In this document: positions 53,754 to 62,937 of the stretch, one piece after another
How positions within the stretch are numbered: the first letter of the stretch is position 1
How the letters are laid out: each line of letters begins with the position of its first letter
Assembly (NCBI GenBank): GCA_963741845.1
Contig: CAVUJV010000016.1
Coordinates: forward strand, 186,001 to 250,000
Source of the DNA: Roseiarcus sp963741845
GTDB lineage: Bacteria; Pseudomonadota; Alphaproteobacteria; Rhizobiales; Beijerinckiaceae
Reading direction: 5' to 3'
DNA: 64,000 nt
Translations under genes and position numbers: made by a program
Notes under the pieces: model-generated
Database searches by the model: none
What the model was told of the DNA's origin: nothing
The model's input: the letters and a program-made list of their open reading frames with translations, nothing else

Positions 53754-54845
53754 TTACCGGCGCGACGCCAGCACTTCGTCCACAAAATCGTCCATGCGCG
53801 CGGCGACGACGCGGATGTCGTAGAGCCGCTCCGCCCGCGCCCGACCCGCCCGCGCCAGTTCGGCGCGGCGCGCGGGCGAATCCATGAGCCGCGCGAGCGC
53901 TTGCGCCACCGCGTCGGCGTCGGCGGGCGAGGCGATCTCCGCCTCCGGCCCCGTGACTTCGGCAAGGCCGCCGAGGCCGGAGCTGACGAGCGCGGTTCCC
54001 GTCGCGAGCGCTTCGAGCGCCGTGCGGCCGAACGGCTCGGGGGTCTTGGTGAGGACGAGGCCGATGGCGGCCTTTTCCCACGCCGCCCGCACTTCGGCAT
54101 AGGGCAGGCTCCGGTCGATCCGGATGCGGCCGGCCAGCGGCTTCGCCATCGCTTCCAGCCGGGCCACGGTCTGCGGCTCCCGGTCGGTGAGCGAGAGGAT
54201 GAAGCGCGCGGTCCAGCCCGGCCGCGACGGCAGAACGCGGACGAGCGCCTGCATCGCCTCGATGTGCCCCTTGTCGTCGAGCGCGCGGCCGACCGAGAGG
54301 ATCGTCTGTTCCTTGGGGACCTCGGCCGACCACGCCGTCATGTCGAGCCCGTTGGGAACGGCGCGCATCGGCAGGCGCGTTTTCGGGAAGTTGGCGCGGA
54401 ACCGCGCCGCGCAGTCCTCGCTGACGAAGGCGAGGCCCGCGAGCCGCCCCAGCTCCAGGGCGCGCTCGGCGCGCTTGATCCCGCCTGACGGCGCCTTCTC
54501 GTAGGCGTGGCTGTGAAGGATCGTCGGAACGCCGGACGCGGCGGCGATCAGCGCGGCGGCCGGGAGGTGGTTCTCGACGATCGCCAGATTCGCCCCGCGC
54601 CGTTTGAGGAGCCGCCCGACGGCGAGCGCCTTCGCGACATTCCCTCCCGCCATGACCTCCGGGACCGGGACGACCTCGACGTCGTCGAACGGGGCGTCGA
54701 TCCTCGGGCAGACGACGAGCGTGGACGCCGCATGGCGGCTGTAGCGCGCAAGGTCGCGCACGCAAAGCTCGACCGAGGAGGCGAGCCGCGGCCCGAAATA
54801 GGCGTTGCGCAAAAGGACGTAGGCGATTTTCGGTTGTCGCGCCAT
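53754..54845 (-). CDS. glycosyltransferase family 4-like protein
   Basis: The 363-residue protein is a GT-B glycosyltransferase: TILSVGRALDDKGHIEAMQALV near residue 183 and the donor-binding EPFGRTALEALATGTALVSSGLGGLAE near residue 270, with the EX7E pattern. It probably adds a sugar to a cell-surface polysaccharide or lipid. The ATG at 54845 precedes the KIAYVLLRNAYFG start of the fold; upstream sequence in frame is not conserved. Confidence 0.86.
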   Translation of the reverse strand: MARQPKIAYVLLRNAYFGPRLASSVELCVRDLARYSRHAASTLVVCPRIDAPFDDVEVVPVPEVMAGGNVAKALAVGRLLKRRGANLAIVENHLPAAALIAAASGVPTILHSHAYEKAPSGGIKRAERALELGRLAGLAFVSEDCAARFRANFPKTRLPMRAVPNGLDMTAWSAEVPKEQTILSVGRALDDKGHIEAMQALVRVLPSRPGWTARFILSLTDREPQTVARLEAMAKPLAGRIRIDRSLPYAEVRAAWEKAAIGLVLTKTPEPFGRTALEALATGTALVSSGLGGLAEVTGPEAEIASPADADAVAQALARLMDSPARRAELARAGRARAERLYDIRVVAARMDDFVDEVLASRR

Positions 54846-54987
54846 CGAAGCCCGTTCGCGCCGGCTCGCGCCCGTGAAGGGGCGCGTCTTTATACGCGAC
54901 TGCCCCCCGGCGCAAACCGGGAGGCGGCATGGCGTTGAAGTCCGATCCGCCGCAGGATCAGAAAAACAGCGGAAGGAGCTGCAACAC

Positions 54988-55374
54988 ATGAAAAAGGCCG
55001 CAACGACCACGGGCGAATCCCCTTCCCGGCTGATCGACGCGAGGATCCGGGAACTGGACGACTGGCGCGGCCGCATGCTCGCCCATGTCCGCGCGCTCAT
55101 CAGGCAAGCGGACCCCGAAGCGGTCGAGGAATGGAAGTGGAGAGGCGTGCCGGTGTGGTCTCACGATGGAATCATCTGCACCGGCGAGACGTACAAGAGC
55201 GTCGTGAAGCTGACTTTCGCCAAGGGCGCCGCGCTCAAGGACCCTTCAGGCCTGTTCAACGCGAGCCTTGAAGGCAACGTCAGGCGCGCCATCGATCTCC
55301 ACGAGGGCGATGAAATCGATGAGGACGCCTTCAAGGCGCTCATACGGGAGGCCGTGGCCCTGAACAGATCGTGA
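54988..55374 (+). CDS. DUF1801 family protein
   Basis: The 128-residue protein has the DUF1801 pattern: LIRQADPEAVEEWKWRGVPVWSHDGIICTGETYKSVVKLTF near residues 35-80 and a C-terminal acidic helix. The family resembles YdhG/YjbR-like small fold proteins and has no proven function. The ATG at 54988 is preceded by AAGGAG with nine-base spacing. Confidence 0.85.
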   Translation: MKKAATTTGESPSRLIDARIRELDDWRGRMLAHVRALIRQADPEAVEEWKWRGVPVWSHDGIICTGETYKSVVKLTFAKGAALKDPSGLFNASLEGNVRRAIDLHEGDEIDEDAFKALIREAVALNRS

Positions 55375-55477
55375 GCCCGCTCTTTCCTCCCCTCTTTGCG
55401 TTCGCCCTTCGGATTGATGTTATGTTGCCCCGTCTGCGAGACGCAGATGGAATCATATCACGCGACAGGAGAGTGTA

Positions 55478-56494
55478 ATGTCAAACCATTTCACCGGTCT
55501 CAGTCTCGGCCCGCCGCTCGGCGATCAACGACTGGACCTCTGTGACCTGTACGCATTCCAGTCGCCCGCCGACAGGAACAGGACCGTCATCATCCTCAAC
55601 GCCAATCCCAACGCGGACGCGCTTCATCCCGATGCGATCTATCGCGTCAACCTCGACACGGACGGCGATTACCTGACCGACATCGCGTTCAGCTATGTGT
55701 TCTCGAAGCCGCAGAACGGCAGGCAGACCGTCAGCGTGTTCATGGCGAAGGGCCCGGAGTCGCACTCGCCCGAAGCGGTCGGAACGAAGATCATCGCCGA
55801 CGCCGAGGTGTCCTTCGGCGCCCAGCCGAATATCGTCAGAGCCGGCCCCTACACTTTTTTCGCCGGCAGCCGTAGCGACGCGTTCTTTTTCGACTTCGAC
55901 GGAATCAAGAACCTGTTCGACACCAGAGGCAAACGGAACTTCACCGAGCCCCATCTCGGCGGCAAGTCTCCATGGACCGGCGTGGACTCGAATACACAAG
56001 CGAACGTATTTTCGACCGTGATCGAACTGCCGACCAGCGAACTCGATCCCAAGCCCGAGATCCACATCTGGGGACGCTGCAGTCTGAGGCGGGACGGCAA
56101 GTTGCTTCACGTCGATCGCGCGGGCCATCCGAGCGTCAGCAGCTTCTTCAACACCGATGACACCAAGGAGGAATACAACGCCAGCGAACCCGTCAACGAC
56201 CGCAAGCGATGGCTCGAACAGTTCGTGCATCTCATGGGGCACACCGGCAATTACACGCGCGAGGAAGCGATTGCCGCGATCGACAGGGAGCGCACGCTTC
56301 CCGACGTTCTGAGCTTCGATCCGTCGAAGCCCGCCGAATATCCCAACGGCCGGGTCTTCACGGACGACGTCATCAATTACCGCCTCGCCTTCCTGACGAA
56401 AAACGAGTGTCCGCCTACAGGCCTCAAGCCGCACACCGACGTCCTGAGGGAGTTCCCGTACCTGGGCACGCCGCATTCCAAGACGAGCGCGTGA
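55478..56494 (+). CDS. DUF4331 family protein
   Basis: The 338-residue protein has DUF4331 features: DLYAFQSPADRNRTVIILNANP near residue 25, PDAIYRVNLDTDGDYLTDIAFSYVF near residue 52 and a central FFFDFDGIKNLF. Many relatives are secreted, but no signal peptide is seen here. A Ca-binding-like DTDGD site is near residue 60. Function is unknown. GGAGAG lies seven bases before the ATG. Confidence 0.85.
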   Translation: MSNHFTGLSLGPPLGDQRLDLCDLYAFQSPADRNRTVIILNANPNADALHPDAIYRVNLDTDGDYLTDIAFSYVFSKPQNGRQTVSVFMAKGPESHSPEAVGTKIIADAEVSFGAQPNIVRAGPYTFFAGSRSDAFFFDFDGIKNLFDTRGKRNFTEPHLGGKSPWTGVDSNTQANVFSTVIELPTSELDPKPEIHIWGRCSLRRDGKLLHVDRAGHPSVSSFFNTDDTKEEYNASEPVNDRKRWLEQFVHLMGHTGNYTREEAIAAIDRERTLPDVLSFDPSKPAEYPNGRVFTDDVINYRLAFLTKNECPPTGLKPHTDVLREFPYLGTPHSKTSA

Positions 56495-56587
56495 AGCCGG
56501 CGCCAAATCCAAATCCGAAGCCATCGCTCCAGAGCCTCCCGGACCGCGCTTGATAGCGATCCCGGAGGCCCTGAGAGCGGTGTCTCG

Positions 56588-56690
56588 CGGTCGTGTCACT
56601 CCCGCGAAAGCGGGAGTCCAGAAGCCGCAACAGAGCCCTGAATCAGCGACCGCCGAAACTGGATGCCCGCGTTCGCGGGCATGACACTGC
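56588..56690 (-). repeat. composite palindromic repeat, copy B (REP/BIME-like)
   Basis: The reverse complement of this segment matches copy A at 12776-12891 almost base for base in both arms and in the AGGGCTCTGTTGCGG part of the middle; only a 13-bp length difference and a few changes lie between. It sits in the 207-bp gap between the DUF4331 stop and the MFS gene stop. Confidence 0.85.
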
Positions 56691-56701
56691 GACAGCAGGC
56701 T

Positions 56702-58033
56702 CTAAGCGTCCCGCGCCGGCAAGGGAACGCCGATCTGGAGGGAGGCGGCGTCCAGATCCGCGGCGGTGATCGGCTGATCGACGATGAAAAGGTACGACGC
56801 CGCCGAAGCGATGCCGATAAGCGCCCCGACCACCAAAGCCGGAACGAAAGAGCCGGTGTGCTGAACGATGAGCCCCGTGACGGTCGGCGCCAGCGCGCCC
56901 CCGAGATAGCCGCCGAAATTCTGCATGGCGCCGATCGAGGCCGTGCAGTTCGCCGGGGCGACGACGGAGCTTAGCGCCCAGGCGCAGGTGCTCGTGACAT
57001 AGACGAGGAAGAGCGAAGCCGAGATGAAGGCGATCGCCAGCGCGTTGCTCGTGACGAAGGCCGCGGCGATGGTGCAGACGGCGGTGCCGCCGAGCGCGAT
57101 GGCGGCCGGAATCCTCCGGCTGCTGACCGGGGCCACGCCGCGGCGCACGAGAACGTCCGCGATATAGCCGCCGAGCAGGCCCCCTACGACGCCCCATGCG
57201 AAGGGGATGGCCGCGGCGAAGCCTGTGAATTTGACGCTCATGTGCCGCTCGATCTCGAGATAGCCGGGCAGCCAGGCGGTGTAGATCCACGTCAGGTAGA
57301 TGCAGCCGAAATAGCCGAGAATCATGCCCCAGGTGCTCCGGAAGCGGAACAGGAGCTTCCATTCCGCGAAGGTCACCTTGGTGCGCTGTCCGGGCGGATC
57401 GCCCTGGACGCGATAGGCGTTCTCCTCGGCGGTGAGCGGCACGTCGGTGGGGTTGCGATAGGCCGCGTACCAGATCGCGGCCATTGCGAGGCCCGCGACG
57501 CCCATGATCATGAACATGATCCGCCAGCCGAAGGCCAGCATCAGGAACGTCAGGAGCGGCACGGCGATCGCGGTGCCCAGCGACGAAGCGCAGTTGAAGA
57601 TGCCGGTCGCGAGGCCCCGGTCGCGCGGATTGAACCAGTCGCGGACGACGCGCGCGCCGGTCGGGAACTGCGGCGCCTCGCCGAGGCCGAGCAGCACTCG
57701 CGCCGCGAAGAACTGGCCGAAGGCCTGCACGAGCCCGCCGAGCAACTGGGCGAACGACCACAGACCGAGGCCGCAGGACAACAACAAGCGCGGCCCGAGC
57801 TTGTCGACCATGGCGCCCGTCGGCAGTTGCGCGAAGGCATAGGCCCAGAGAAACGCCGACAAGAGGTAGCCCATGTCGGCGATCGAAAGGCCCAGATCCT
57901 GACGGATGAACAGGTTCGCGACGGAGAGCGTCGCGCGGTCGATGTAATTGATCACGCCGGCCACGACGAGCATGGCAAGCGCGGTTCGCTGGATCGATTT
58001 CAGCCGCGGCGTCGCCTTGAGCGCGTCCGACAT
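56702..58033 (-). CDS. MFS transporter, anion:cation symporter (ACS) family
   Basis: The 443-residue protein has about 12 membrane helices. The NYIDRATLSVA motif near residue 29, the FWAYAFAQLPTGAMVDKLGPR segment near residue 72, and RDRGLATGIFNCASSLGTAI near residue 140 are typical of ACS transporters for sugar acids (GudP, ExuT, tartrate and galactonate carriers). The substrate is unknown. Confidence 0.9.
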   Translation of the reverse strand: MSDALKATPRLKSIQRTALAMLVVAGVINYIDRATLSVANLFIRQDLGLSIADMGYLLSAFLWAYAFAQLPTGAMVDKLGPRLLLSCGLGLWSFAQLLGGLVQAFGQFFAARVLLGLGEAPQFPTGARVVRDWFNPRDRGLATGIFNCASSLGTAIAVPLLTFLMLAFGWRIMFMIMGVAGLAMAAIWYAAYRNPTDVPLTAEENAYRVQGDPPGQRTKVTFAEWKLLFRFRSTWGMILGYFGCIYLTWIYTAWLPGYLEIERHMSVKFTGFAAAIPFAWGVVGGLLGGYIADVLVRRGVAPVSSRRIPAAIALGGTAVCTIAAAFVTSNALAIAFISASLFLVYVTSTCAWALSSVVAPANCTASIGAMQNFGGYLGGALAPTVTGLIVQHTGSFVPALVVGALIGIASAASYLFIVDQPITAADLDAASLQIGVPLPARDA

Positions 58034-58312
58034 TGTTGCTCCCCCCGCCTTCGATTCTCTTCGTGGTTTTTCGATTCACACTATGAGCGCATCGGCGCCG
58101 TCAAGGGGCGCTCGCTCACGATCCTGCGATGATCGCCGCCCCGTCCGTCCGGCATTGGGCTGGAAAGCGGACGTCTAAAGGGTCGCCAGTGCAAGGCCCG
58201 GCTTCCCGCCCGGAGGAGACGTTCGACAAACCGGCGCTGAAACTGTCGGCCTTGCGGCCCGCAAGATGCAGTCGGGAGGAGATCGGCAAAAGATCGGGAA
58301 GAGACGAAGAAA

Positions 58313-58797
58313 GTGTCACCCCCGCGAACGCGGGGGTCCAGGGTCGCCGCTGCGGCCTCCCTTGGGAATCAATTGTTCAGCGTCTCGTAAAGGTCTCGCC
58401 AGTCTGGATTGAACCGCTCGATCAACTCGAGCTTCCACCGTCGCTCCCATTTCTTCAACTGCTTCTCACGCGCGAGCGACTTGCCTAGACGTCGCCGTAA
58501 TGCTCGTACCACGCGAGCATCCTGACGCCGTACTTTGCAGTGAACTGCGAGCCGACCCCGTTGCGATGCTGAAATGCGCGCGCTCGGAGATGGTTGGTTA
58601 CGCCGACATAGAGCGTTCCGTTGCGCCGGCGGGCCATGATGTAGACGCTGCTATAGCGCCGCTCCGTCATCCAACGCCCTGACAATTGCTTTCCCTTGCG
58701 CGACATGCGGTGAAACATTGTATGGGTCGCCGCCAGGCCGCGCTGCCGTCAAGCGTAGACGCGGCTCTCTGGACCCCCGCTTTCGCGGGGGTGACAC
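58313..58797. mobile_element. composite palindromic repeat, copy C, carrying a GIY-YIG nuclease gene
   Basis: The left arm (58313-58343) and right arm (58769-58797) are variants of the two arms of copies A and B, in the same relative orientation: the left has the CGCGAACGCG core and the right the CGCTTTCGCG core, bounded by GTGTCA and TGACAC. Instead of about 45-60 bp, the arms enclose 425 bp containing the broken GIY-YIG gene. This looks like a mobile unit with its own nuclease, or two independent repeats that happen to flank a gene. Confidence 0.55.
58369..58718 (-). pseudogene. GIY-YIG nuclease family gene, frameshifted
   Basis: The first frame (from ATG 58718, or 58670) has the GIY-YIG signature VYIMARRRNGTLYVGVTNHLRARAF, then LAWYEHYGDV and a TAG at 58485. 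The second frame continues with SLAREKQLKKWERRWK and RFNPDWRDLYETLN and stops at 58369. The break is near 58485-58490 and equals two extra bases (or one lost), unlike the single-base insertions elsewhere in the window. Small stand-alone GIY-YIG proteins of about 95 residues have unproven roles; the family hydrolyses DNA in other contexts. Confidence 0.85.
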
Positions 58798-59482
58798 GGT
58801 GGAAGCGACGCCGACAGCATCGATCGTCACCAGCGCCCATGTACGGAAGTCATTGCGTCCGAACGCCCCCTCCTGGCGCATTGCGGTCGTCCGTAGCGCC
58901 TGCGTCGAACGAGCGCAATCCGGCCCTTTAGCGACATCCCTGCCCCTAGCTCGTTTATGAGAAAAAGAGAAATAAAGAATATTTTCTTCTGATTTTCAGA
59001 CTTTCCGGGTATGATGTTTTTTCGTCGTCAATCCGGAAGCCGCCCCATGCGCGAAATCGCCGAAGCCGCCGTCCCGCTGCCGCGAGGTCGCGCGGCCATC
59101 CTGACGCCATCATTCGGCCATGCAGGGGCCATCGACCGCGCCGCCGCCGGAAACGCGACGCTAAAATCGACCCTAACCGCTTGATAACCCACGAATCGAA
59201 ACGCTAAAATGTGGCGTCCGGGCGCCTTTCCCGCCTCGAACCCGAAACCCGCGCGAGCCGCTGCATAAAGGTCTTGCGACAGCCACGATCTGCCTGTATG
59301 AGGCGCGCTTCGTTGCGTCCCGCCGGGGGCTGAACGGAAGGCCGCGTCTTCAAAGCGCGGCAGGGCCACGCGGCCCGGCTTCCCGTGTTCCCGCCTTCGA
59401 ACGCCACGTCTTCAGAGCCTTTCCAAGAGGGCTCGGAGGGCTCCGCGCGGGATCGCAAGGACAAGGGAAAGGCTTAAAGCAC
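58798..59482. other. long upstream region of the rpsF operon
   Basis: No gene is seen in these 685 bp. The first half includes AT-rich sequence at 58960-59030. A sigma-70-like promoter at 59181-59210 would give a leader of about 265 nt before rpsF. The leader has several GC-rich inverted segments (for example around 59330-59380). Confidence 0.45.
59181..59210 (+). promoter_or_regulatory. predicted promoter of the rpsF-rpsR-rplI operon
   Basis: TTGATA and TAAAAT are separated by 18 bp. The start of transcription should be near 59217. Confidence 0.5.
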
Positions 59483-59947
59483 ATGGCTCTTTACGAGCAT
59501 ATTTTCCTGGCGCGCCAGGACGTCACTGCGCAGCAGGTCGAAGGCCTGACGGAGCAGCTCAAGACGAAGATCGCTTCGCTCGGCGGCGCGGTCACCAAGG
59601 TCGAGCCCTGGGGGCTCAAGTCGCTCGCGTTCCGCATCAAGAAGAACCGCAAGGCCCATTTCACGCTGCTCAATGTCTCCGCCCCGCCGGAGGCCGTGAC
59701 CGAGCTCGAGCGGACGCTCAGCATCAACGAAGACGTGATCCGTTACCTCACGATCCGCGTGGACGAACATGAGGCCGGTCCCTCGGCCATGCTGCGCAAG
59801 CGCGAAGACTCCGATCGCGACGACCGCGGCGGCCCGCGCGGCCCGCGCGGCGATCGTCCCGACCGTGGCGATCGAGGCGACCGTGGCGATAGAGGCGACC
59901 GCCCGCCCCGCCGCCCCCGTGAAGACATGCCCGCTGGAGCAATCTGA
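59483..59947 (+). CDS. rpsF: 30S ribosomal protein S6
   Basis: The 154-residue protein has the S6 fold (MALYEHIFLARQDVTAQQVE, KVEPWGLKSLAFRIKKNRKAHF, TLSINEDVIRYLTIRVD). After residue about 102 it has a long charged tail with repeats of Gly-Asp-Arg (DRGDRGDRGDRP), longer than in many S6 proteins. The stop overlaps the rpsR start by one base (TGATG). Confidence 0.95.
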   Translation: MALYEHIFLARQDVTAQQVEGLTEQLKTKIASLGGAVTKVEPWGLKSLAFRIKKNRKAHFTLLNVSAPPEAVTELERTLSINEDVIRYLTIRVDEHEAGPSAMLRKREDSDRDDRGGPRGPRGDRPDRGDRGDRGDRGDRPPRRPREDMPAGAI

Positions 59948-60183
59948 TGGCCTCCGCCCCTCGCCGCCCCTTCTTCCGCCGCCGCAAGTCCTGCCCGTTC
60001 TCCGGCGCGAACGCGCCGAAGATCGACTATAAGGACACGCGCCTCCTGTCGCGCTATATCTCCGAGCGCGGCAAGATCGTGCCCTCGCGCATCACCGCGG
60101 TCTCGGCGTCGAAGCAGCGTGAACTCGCCCAGGCGATCAAGCGCGCGCGCTTCCTTGGCCTCCTGCCCTACGTGATCCGCTAA
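59947..60183 (+). CDS. rpsR: 30S ribosomal protein S18
   Basis: The 78-residue protein has the S18 signature FRRRKSCPFSG and DYKDTRLLSRYISERGKIVPSRITAVSASKQRELAQAIKRARFLGLLPY. It pairs with S6 on the 30S subunit. Confidence 0.96.
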   Translation: MASAPRRPFFRRRKSCPFSGANAPKIDYKDTRLLSRYISERGKIVPSRITAVSASKQRELAQAIKRARFLGLLPYVIR

Positions 60184-60304
60184 CGCGGGGCTCTGGGGCG
60201 GCCGGCCCGGCCGCCCCTGCCTTGACCGCTTGCGCGCCTGAGCGCGGCGGGAGTTGGGGGCGCTCTCGGGCGCCCTCTAACCGCGAACGGAGCGGGACAG
60301 CGCC

Positions 60305-61294
60305 ATGCACCAGAAAATAGCCGTCGCGGTTGGCGCCGGCGCAGCCGCGGCGCTGCTGTTCGCGGTCAGCGCCACTACGAGCGCGCTGGCGATGGTGCTC
60401 GCCTATCTCGCGCCGCTGCCGGTCATGATCGCGACGATCGGCTGGGGTCTGGACGCCGGAGCCATCGCGGTTGGCGTGTCGACCGCGGCGCTGGCGGTCC
60501 TTGCCGGGCCCGTGTCGGCGCTTGCCTATGCGGCCTCGGTCGCCGCCCCCGCCTGGCTGTTGTCGGCCTTCGCATCGGCGCCCGTCAACAAGTACCTCTT
60601 CCGCCGCTCGGCGTCGGGGCCCGCCCATGCGTCGGTCGGCGCCGTCGTGTCGCTGGCGGCCGCTCTGGGCATGGCGGGATCGGTCGCGGTCCTCACTTCG
60701 CTGATCGTCATCTATCGCGGCTACGAGCATGCGGTGAACGAAGTGTCGATGGCGCTCGCCGCCGTCGCCGCGGAAGCGCTGGACCTCGGCGTCGACGCCG
60801 CGCCGGTCAGGGACATCGTCGACGGGCTCGTCCATTGGGGACCGGCGGCGATCGCCGCCTCGACGATGCTCATGCTGTGCGTGAACCTTTACGCCGCCGC
60901 GCGGTCGACCCAGCTTTCGCAGAACCTCGGCCGGCCCTGGCCGGACATTCCGACTTCGCTCGCCGTGCCCTGGCCTCTCGGGCTCGTTCTGATCGCCTGC
61001 GTGGCCGGGGCTTTCACGCTGCAGGCCCCCGGCTCGCAATATGCGTCGATCGGCGTCGGCGGGCTCGGGGCGGCCTTCGCGCTTCAGGGGCTCGCGGTCG
61101 CGCACGCGCTGTCCCGCGGGCTGAAGCTCAGGCCGGTGATGCTGATCGCGCTCTATCTCTGCTGCTTGCTGAGGGCCCGGTACACCTTGCCCGCCCTCGC
61201 CGCGCTCGGCCTCATCGACGCTTTCACACGGCTGCGAGCCCGCGCAGCCCTTCCTTCCACCGCACACGCAAACCGCAGAAACAAGGAGACATAA
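60305..61294 (+). CDS. DUF2232 membrane protein
   Basis: The 329-residue protein has about eight hydrophobic segments (from residue 7 to 300) and lies between rpsR and rplI, the fixed position of DUF2232 proteins in Hyphomicrobiales. Function is unknown. The stop (TAA 61292-61294) is two bases before the rplI ATG. Confidence 0.9.
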   Translation: MHQKIAVAVGAGAAAALLFAVSATTSALAMVLAYLAPLPVMIATIGWGLDAGAIAVGVSTAALAVLAGPVSALAYAASVAAPAWLLSAFASAPVNKYLFRRSASGPAHASVGAVVSLAAALGMAGSVAVLTSLIVIYRGYEHAVNEVSMALAAVAAEALDLGVDAAPVRDIVDGLVHWGPAAIAASTMLMLCVNLYAAARSTQLSQNLGRPWPDIPTSLAVPWPLGLVLIACVAGAFTLQAPGSQYASIGVGGLGAAFALQGLAVAHALSRGLKLRPVMLIALYLCCLLRARYTLPALAALGLIDAFTRLRARAALPSTAHANRRNKET

Positions 61295-61296
61295 GA

Positions 61297-61869
61297 ATGG
61301 ACGTTATCCTTCTCGAACGCGTCAGCAAGCTCGGCCATATGGGCGACACCGTCCACGTCAAGGACGGCTATGCCCGCAACTTCCTCCTGCCGCGCGGCAA
61401 GGCGCTCCGCGCCACCGAAGCGAACAAGAAGAAGTTCGAGGAGCAGCGCGCGGACCTCGAAGTGCGCAACCGCGAGGCGAAGCGCGCCGCCAGCGACATT
61501 TCCACCCGGGTCGACGGGCAGTCGGTCATCATCATCCGGCAGGCCGGCGAGACCGGCCAGCTCTACGGTTCGGTTTCCGCACGCGACATTGCCGAGGCTC
61601 TCACCAAGGCCGGCTACGCGGTGCAGCGCGCCCATGTCGCCGTCCAGCATCCGATCAAGACGCTGGGTCTCCACGTCGTGCCGATCCATCTCCACCCCGA
61701 GGTGGAGTCGAAGGTGATGGTCAACGTCGCCCGTTCGCCGGAGCAGGCCGAGCGCCAGGCCAAGGGCGAGGATCTCACCGTCCGCGAGCAGACCTCGATG
61801 GACGATCTCGGCCTTGAAGTCGGCAAAGCGCTGGCCGAAGCCGGTCCGGGCGAGAGCCTCGGGCAGTAA
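61297..61869 (+). CDS. rplI: 50S ribosomal protein L9
   Basis: The 190-residue protein has the L9 N-terminal signature MDVILLERVSKLGHMGDTV, VKDGYARNFLLPRGKAL, and the C-terminal rRNA-binding domain (about 80-150). The acidic C-terminal extension of 40 residues is common in alphaproteobacteria. AAGGAG precedes the ATG. Confidence 0.96.
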   Translation: MDVILLERVSKLGHMGDTVHVKDGYARNFLLPRGKALRATEANKKKFEEQRADLEVRNREAKRAASDISTRVDGQSVIIIRQAGETGQLYGSVSARDIAEALTKAGYAVQRAHVAVQHPIKTLGLHVVPIHLHPEVESKVMVNVARSPEQAERQAKGEDLTVREQTSMDDLGLEVGKALAEAGPGESLGQ

Positions 61870-61890
61870 CCCTGTCCGAAATGACGCAAA

Positions 61891-61918
61891 GGCGGATAGC
61901 GAAGGAACGCTGTCCGCC
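61891..61918. terminator. hairpin between rplI and convergent galM
   Basis: An 11-bp stem (GGCGGATAGCG / CGCTGTCCGCC, one U-G pair) with a six-base loop lies 22 bp after the rplI stop and six bases before the galM stop. Confidence 0.6.
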
Positions 61919-61923
61919 TCCCG

Positions 61924-62937
61924 CTACGCGCTGAACCTGAACTCGCTCACGTGCCGGTAAACGGCTCCCGGCCGCAGGACGCAGTCCGTGAAGTGGCGAT
62001 GGTTCGGCGAAGTCCGGGAAGGCTTGCGGCTCCAGGCAAAGCCCTGCATGCGCCCCGTAGCGCTTCCCGTCGAGGCCGGGGACCGGGCAGTCGAGCTTGG
62101 CCGCGTCATAGAACTGGACGCCCGGCTCGGTGCTGGCGAGGGTCATCGTCAGCCCGTTCCTCGGGAGAGCGCAGGCGCGCGATCGGCGCGAGCCCATCGG
62201 CGCCGGGCTCACGCGCGGCGATGAAGTTCGTGTCGTAGGTCGTCCCGCCGGGATCCCGCACTTTGCGGGCCTCACGGAAATCGTAAGGCGTTCCCGCAAC
62301 GGCCCGGATTTCGCCCGTCGGAATGAGTTCCGCGTCGGTCGGCGTGTAATAGTCCGAAAACAGCGTCAGCTCATGGTCGAGAATGTCGTCCGAGCCGTCG
62401 AGATTGAAATAAGCGTGCTGGGTGAGGTTCACGATCGTCGGCTTGTCCGTGGTCGCCGTCAGTTCGACCCGAAGCGTCGCGGGCTCGAGCATCCGATAGA
62501 CGCAGGTTGCGGTGAGGGCGCCGGGAAATCCGGAGTCGCCGTCCGGCGAATGGAGCAGGAGCGCCACGGAGGAGTCGTCGGAAGCCCCGACCTTCCAGAT
62601 GAGGTGACCAAAGCCGCGCGGACCGCCGTGCAGGGTGTGCTTCTCGCCCGGTTTCCGGGCGAGTTGATGCGCGACGCCGTCAAGGACGAAGCGCCCGTTC
62701 GCGATGCGATTGGCGTAACGGCCGGGAACGGCGCCGAAATACGGGGAATGGGCGATATAGTCCTCGATGCCATTGAGGCCGAGAACGACGCCCTGAGGTC
62801 CCTGTAGTCGTGGGAACGATCAGTTCGCGCAAGACCGCGCCCCAGGTGAGGATTTTCGCCGTCGCCCCCGCACGACTGCCAATCGTGATCTCCCGCACGG
62901 GTTCGCCATCGATCTCCCCGAAGCTCCGTGCGCTCAT
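61924..62937 (-). CDS. galM: aldose 1-epimerase (galactose mutarotase), frameshifted three times as sequenced
   Basis: The repaired protein has 336 residues. Pieces in order are GAVLRELIVP, GPQGVVLGLNGIEDYIAHSP, PYFGAVPGRYANRIANGRF, NLTQHAYFNLDGSDDILDHEL (catalytic His region), LASTEPGVQFYDAAKL, and the HRHFTDCVLRPG end. One extra base is needed at 62812-62814 (CCC), at 62170-62180 (GCGCGCC), and at 62008-62012. The ATG at 62937 overlaps the udg stop (ATGA). Given three breaks, a genuine pseudogene is possible, but all have the same sign as elsewhere. Confidence 0.85.

Noticed and set aside
52345..54930. 861-codon open frame on the minus strand
   Set aside because: It is antisense to rnd and out of frame with the glycosyltransferase gene; its composition is Arg-rich without domains.
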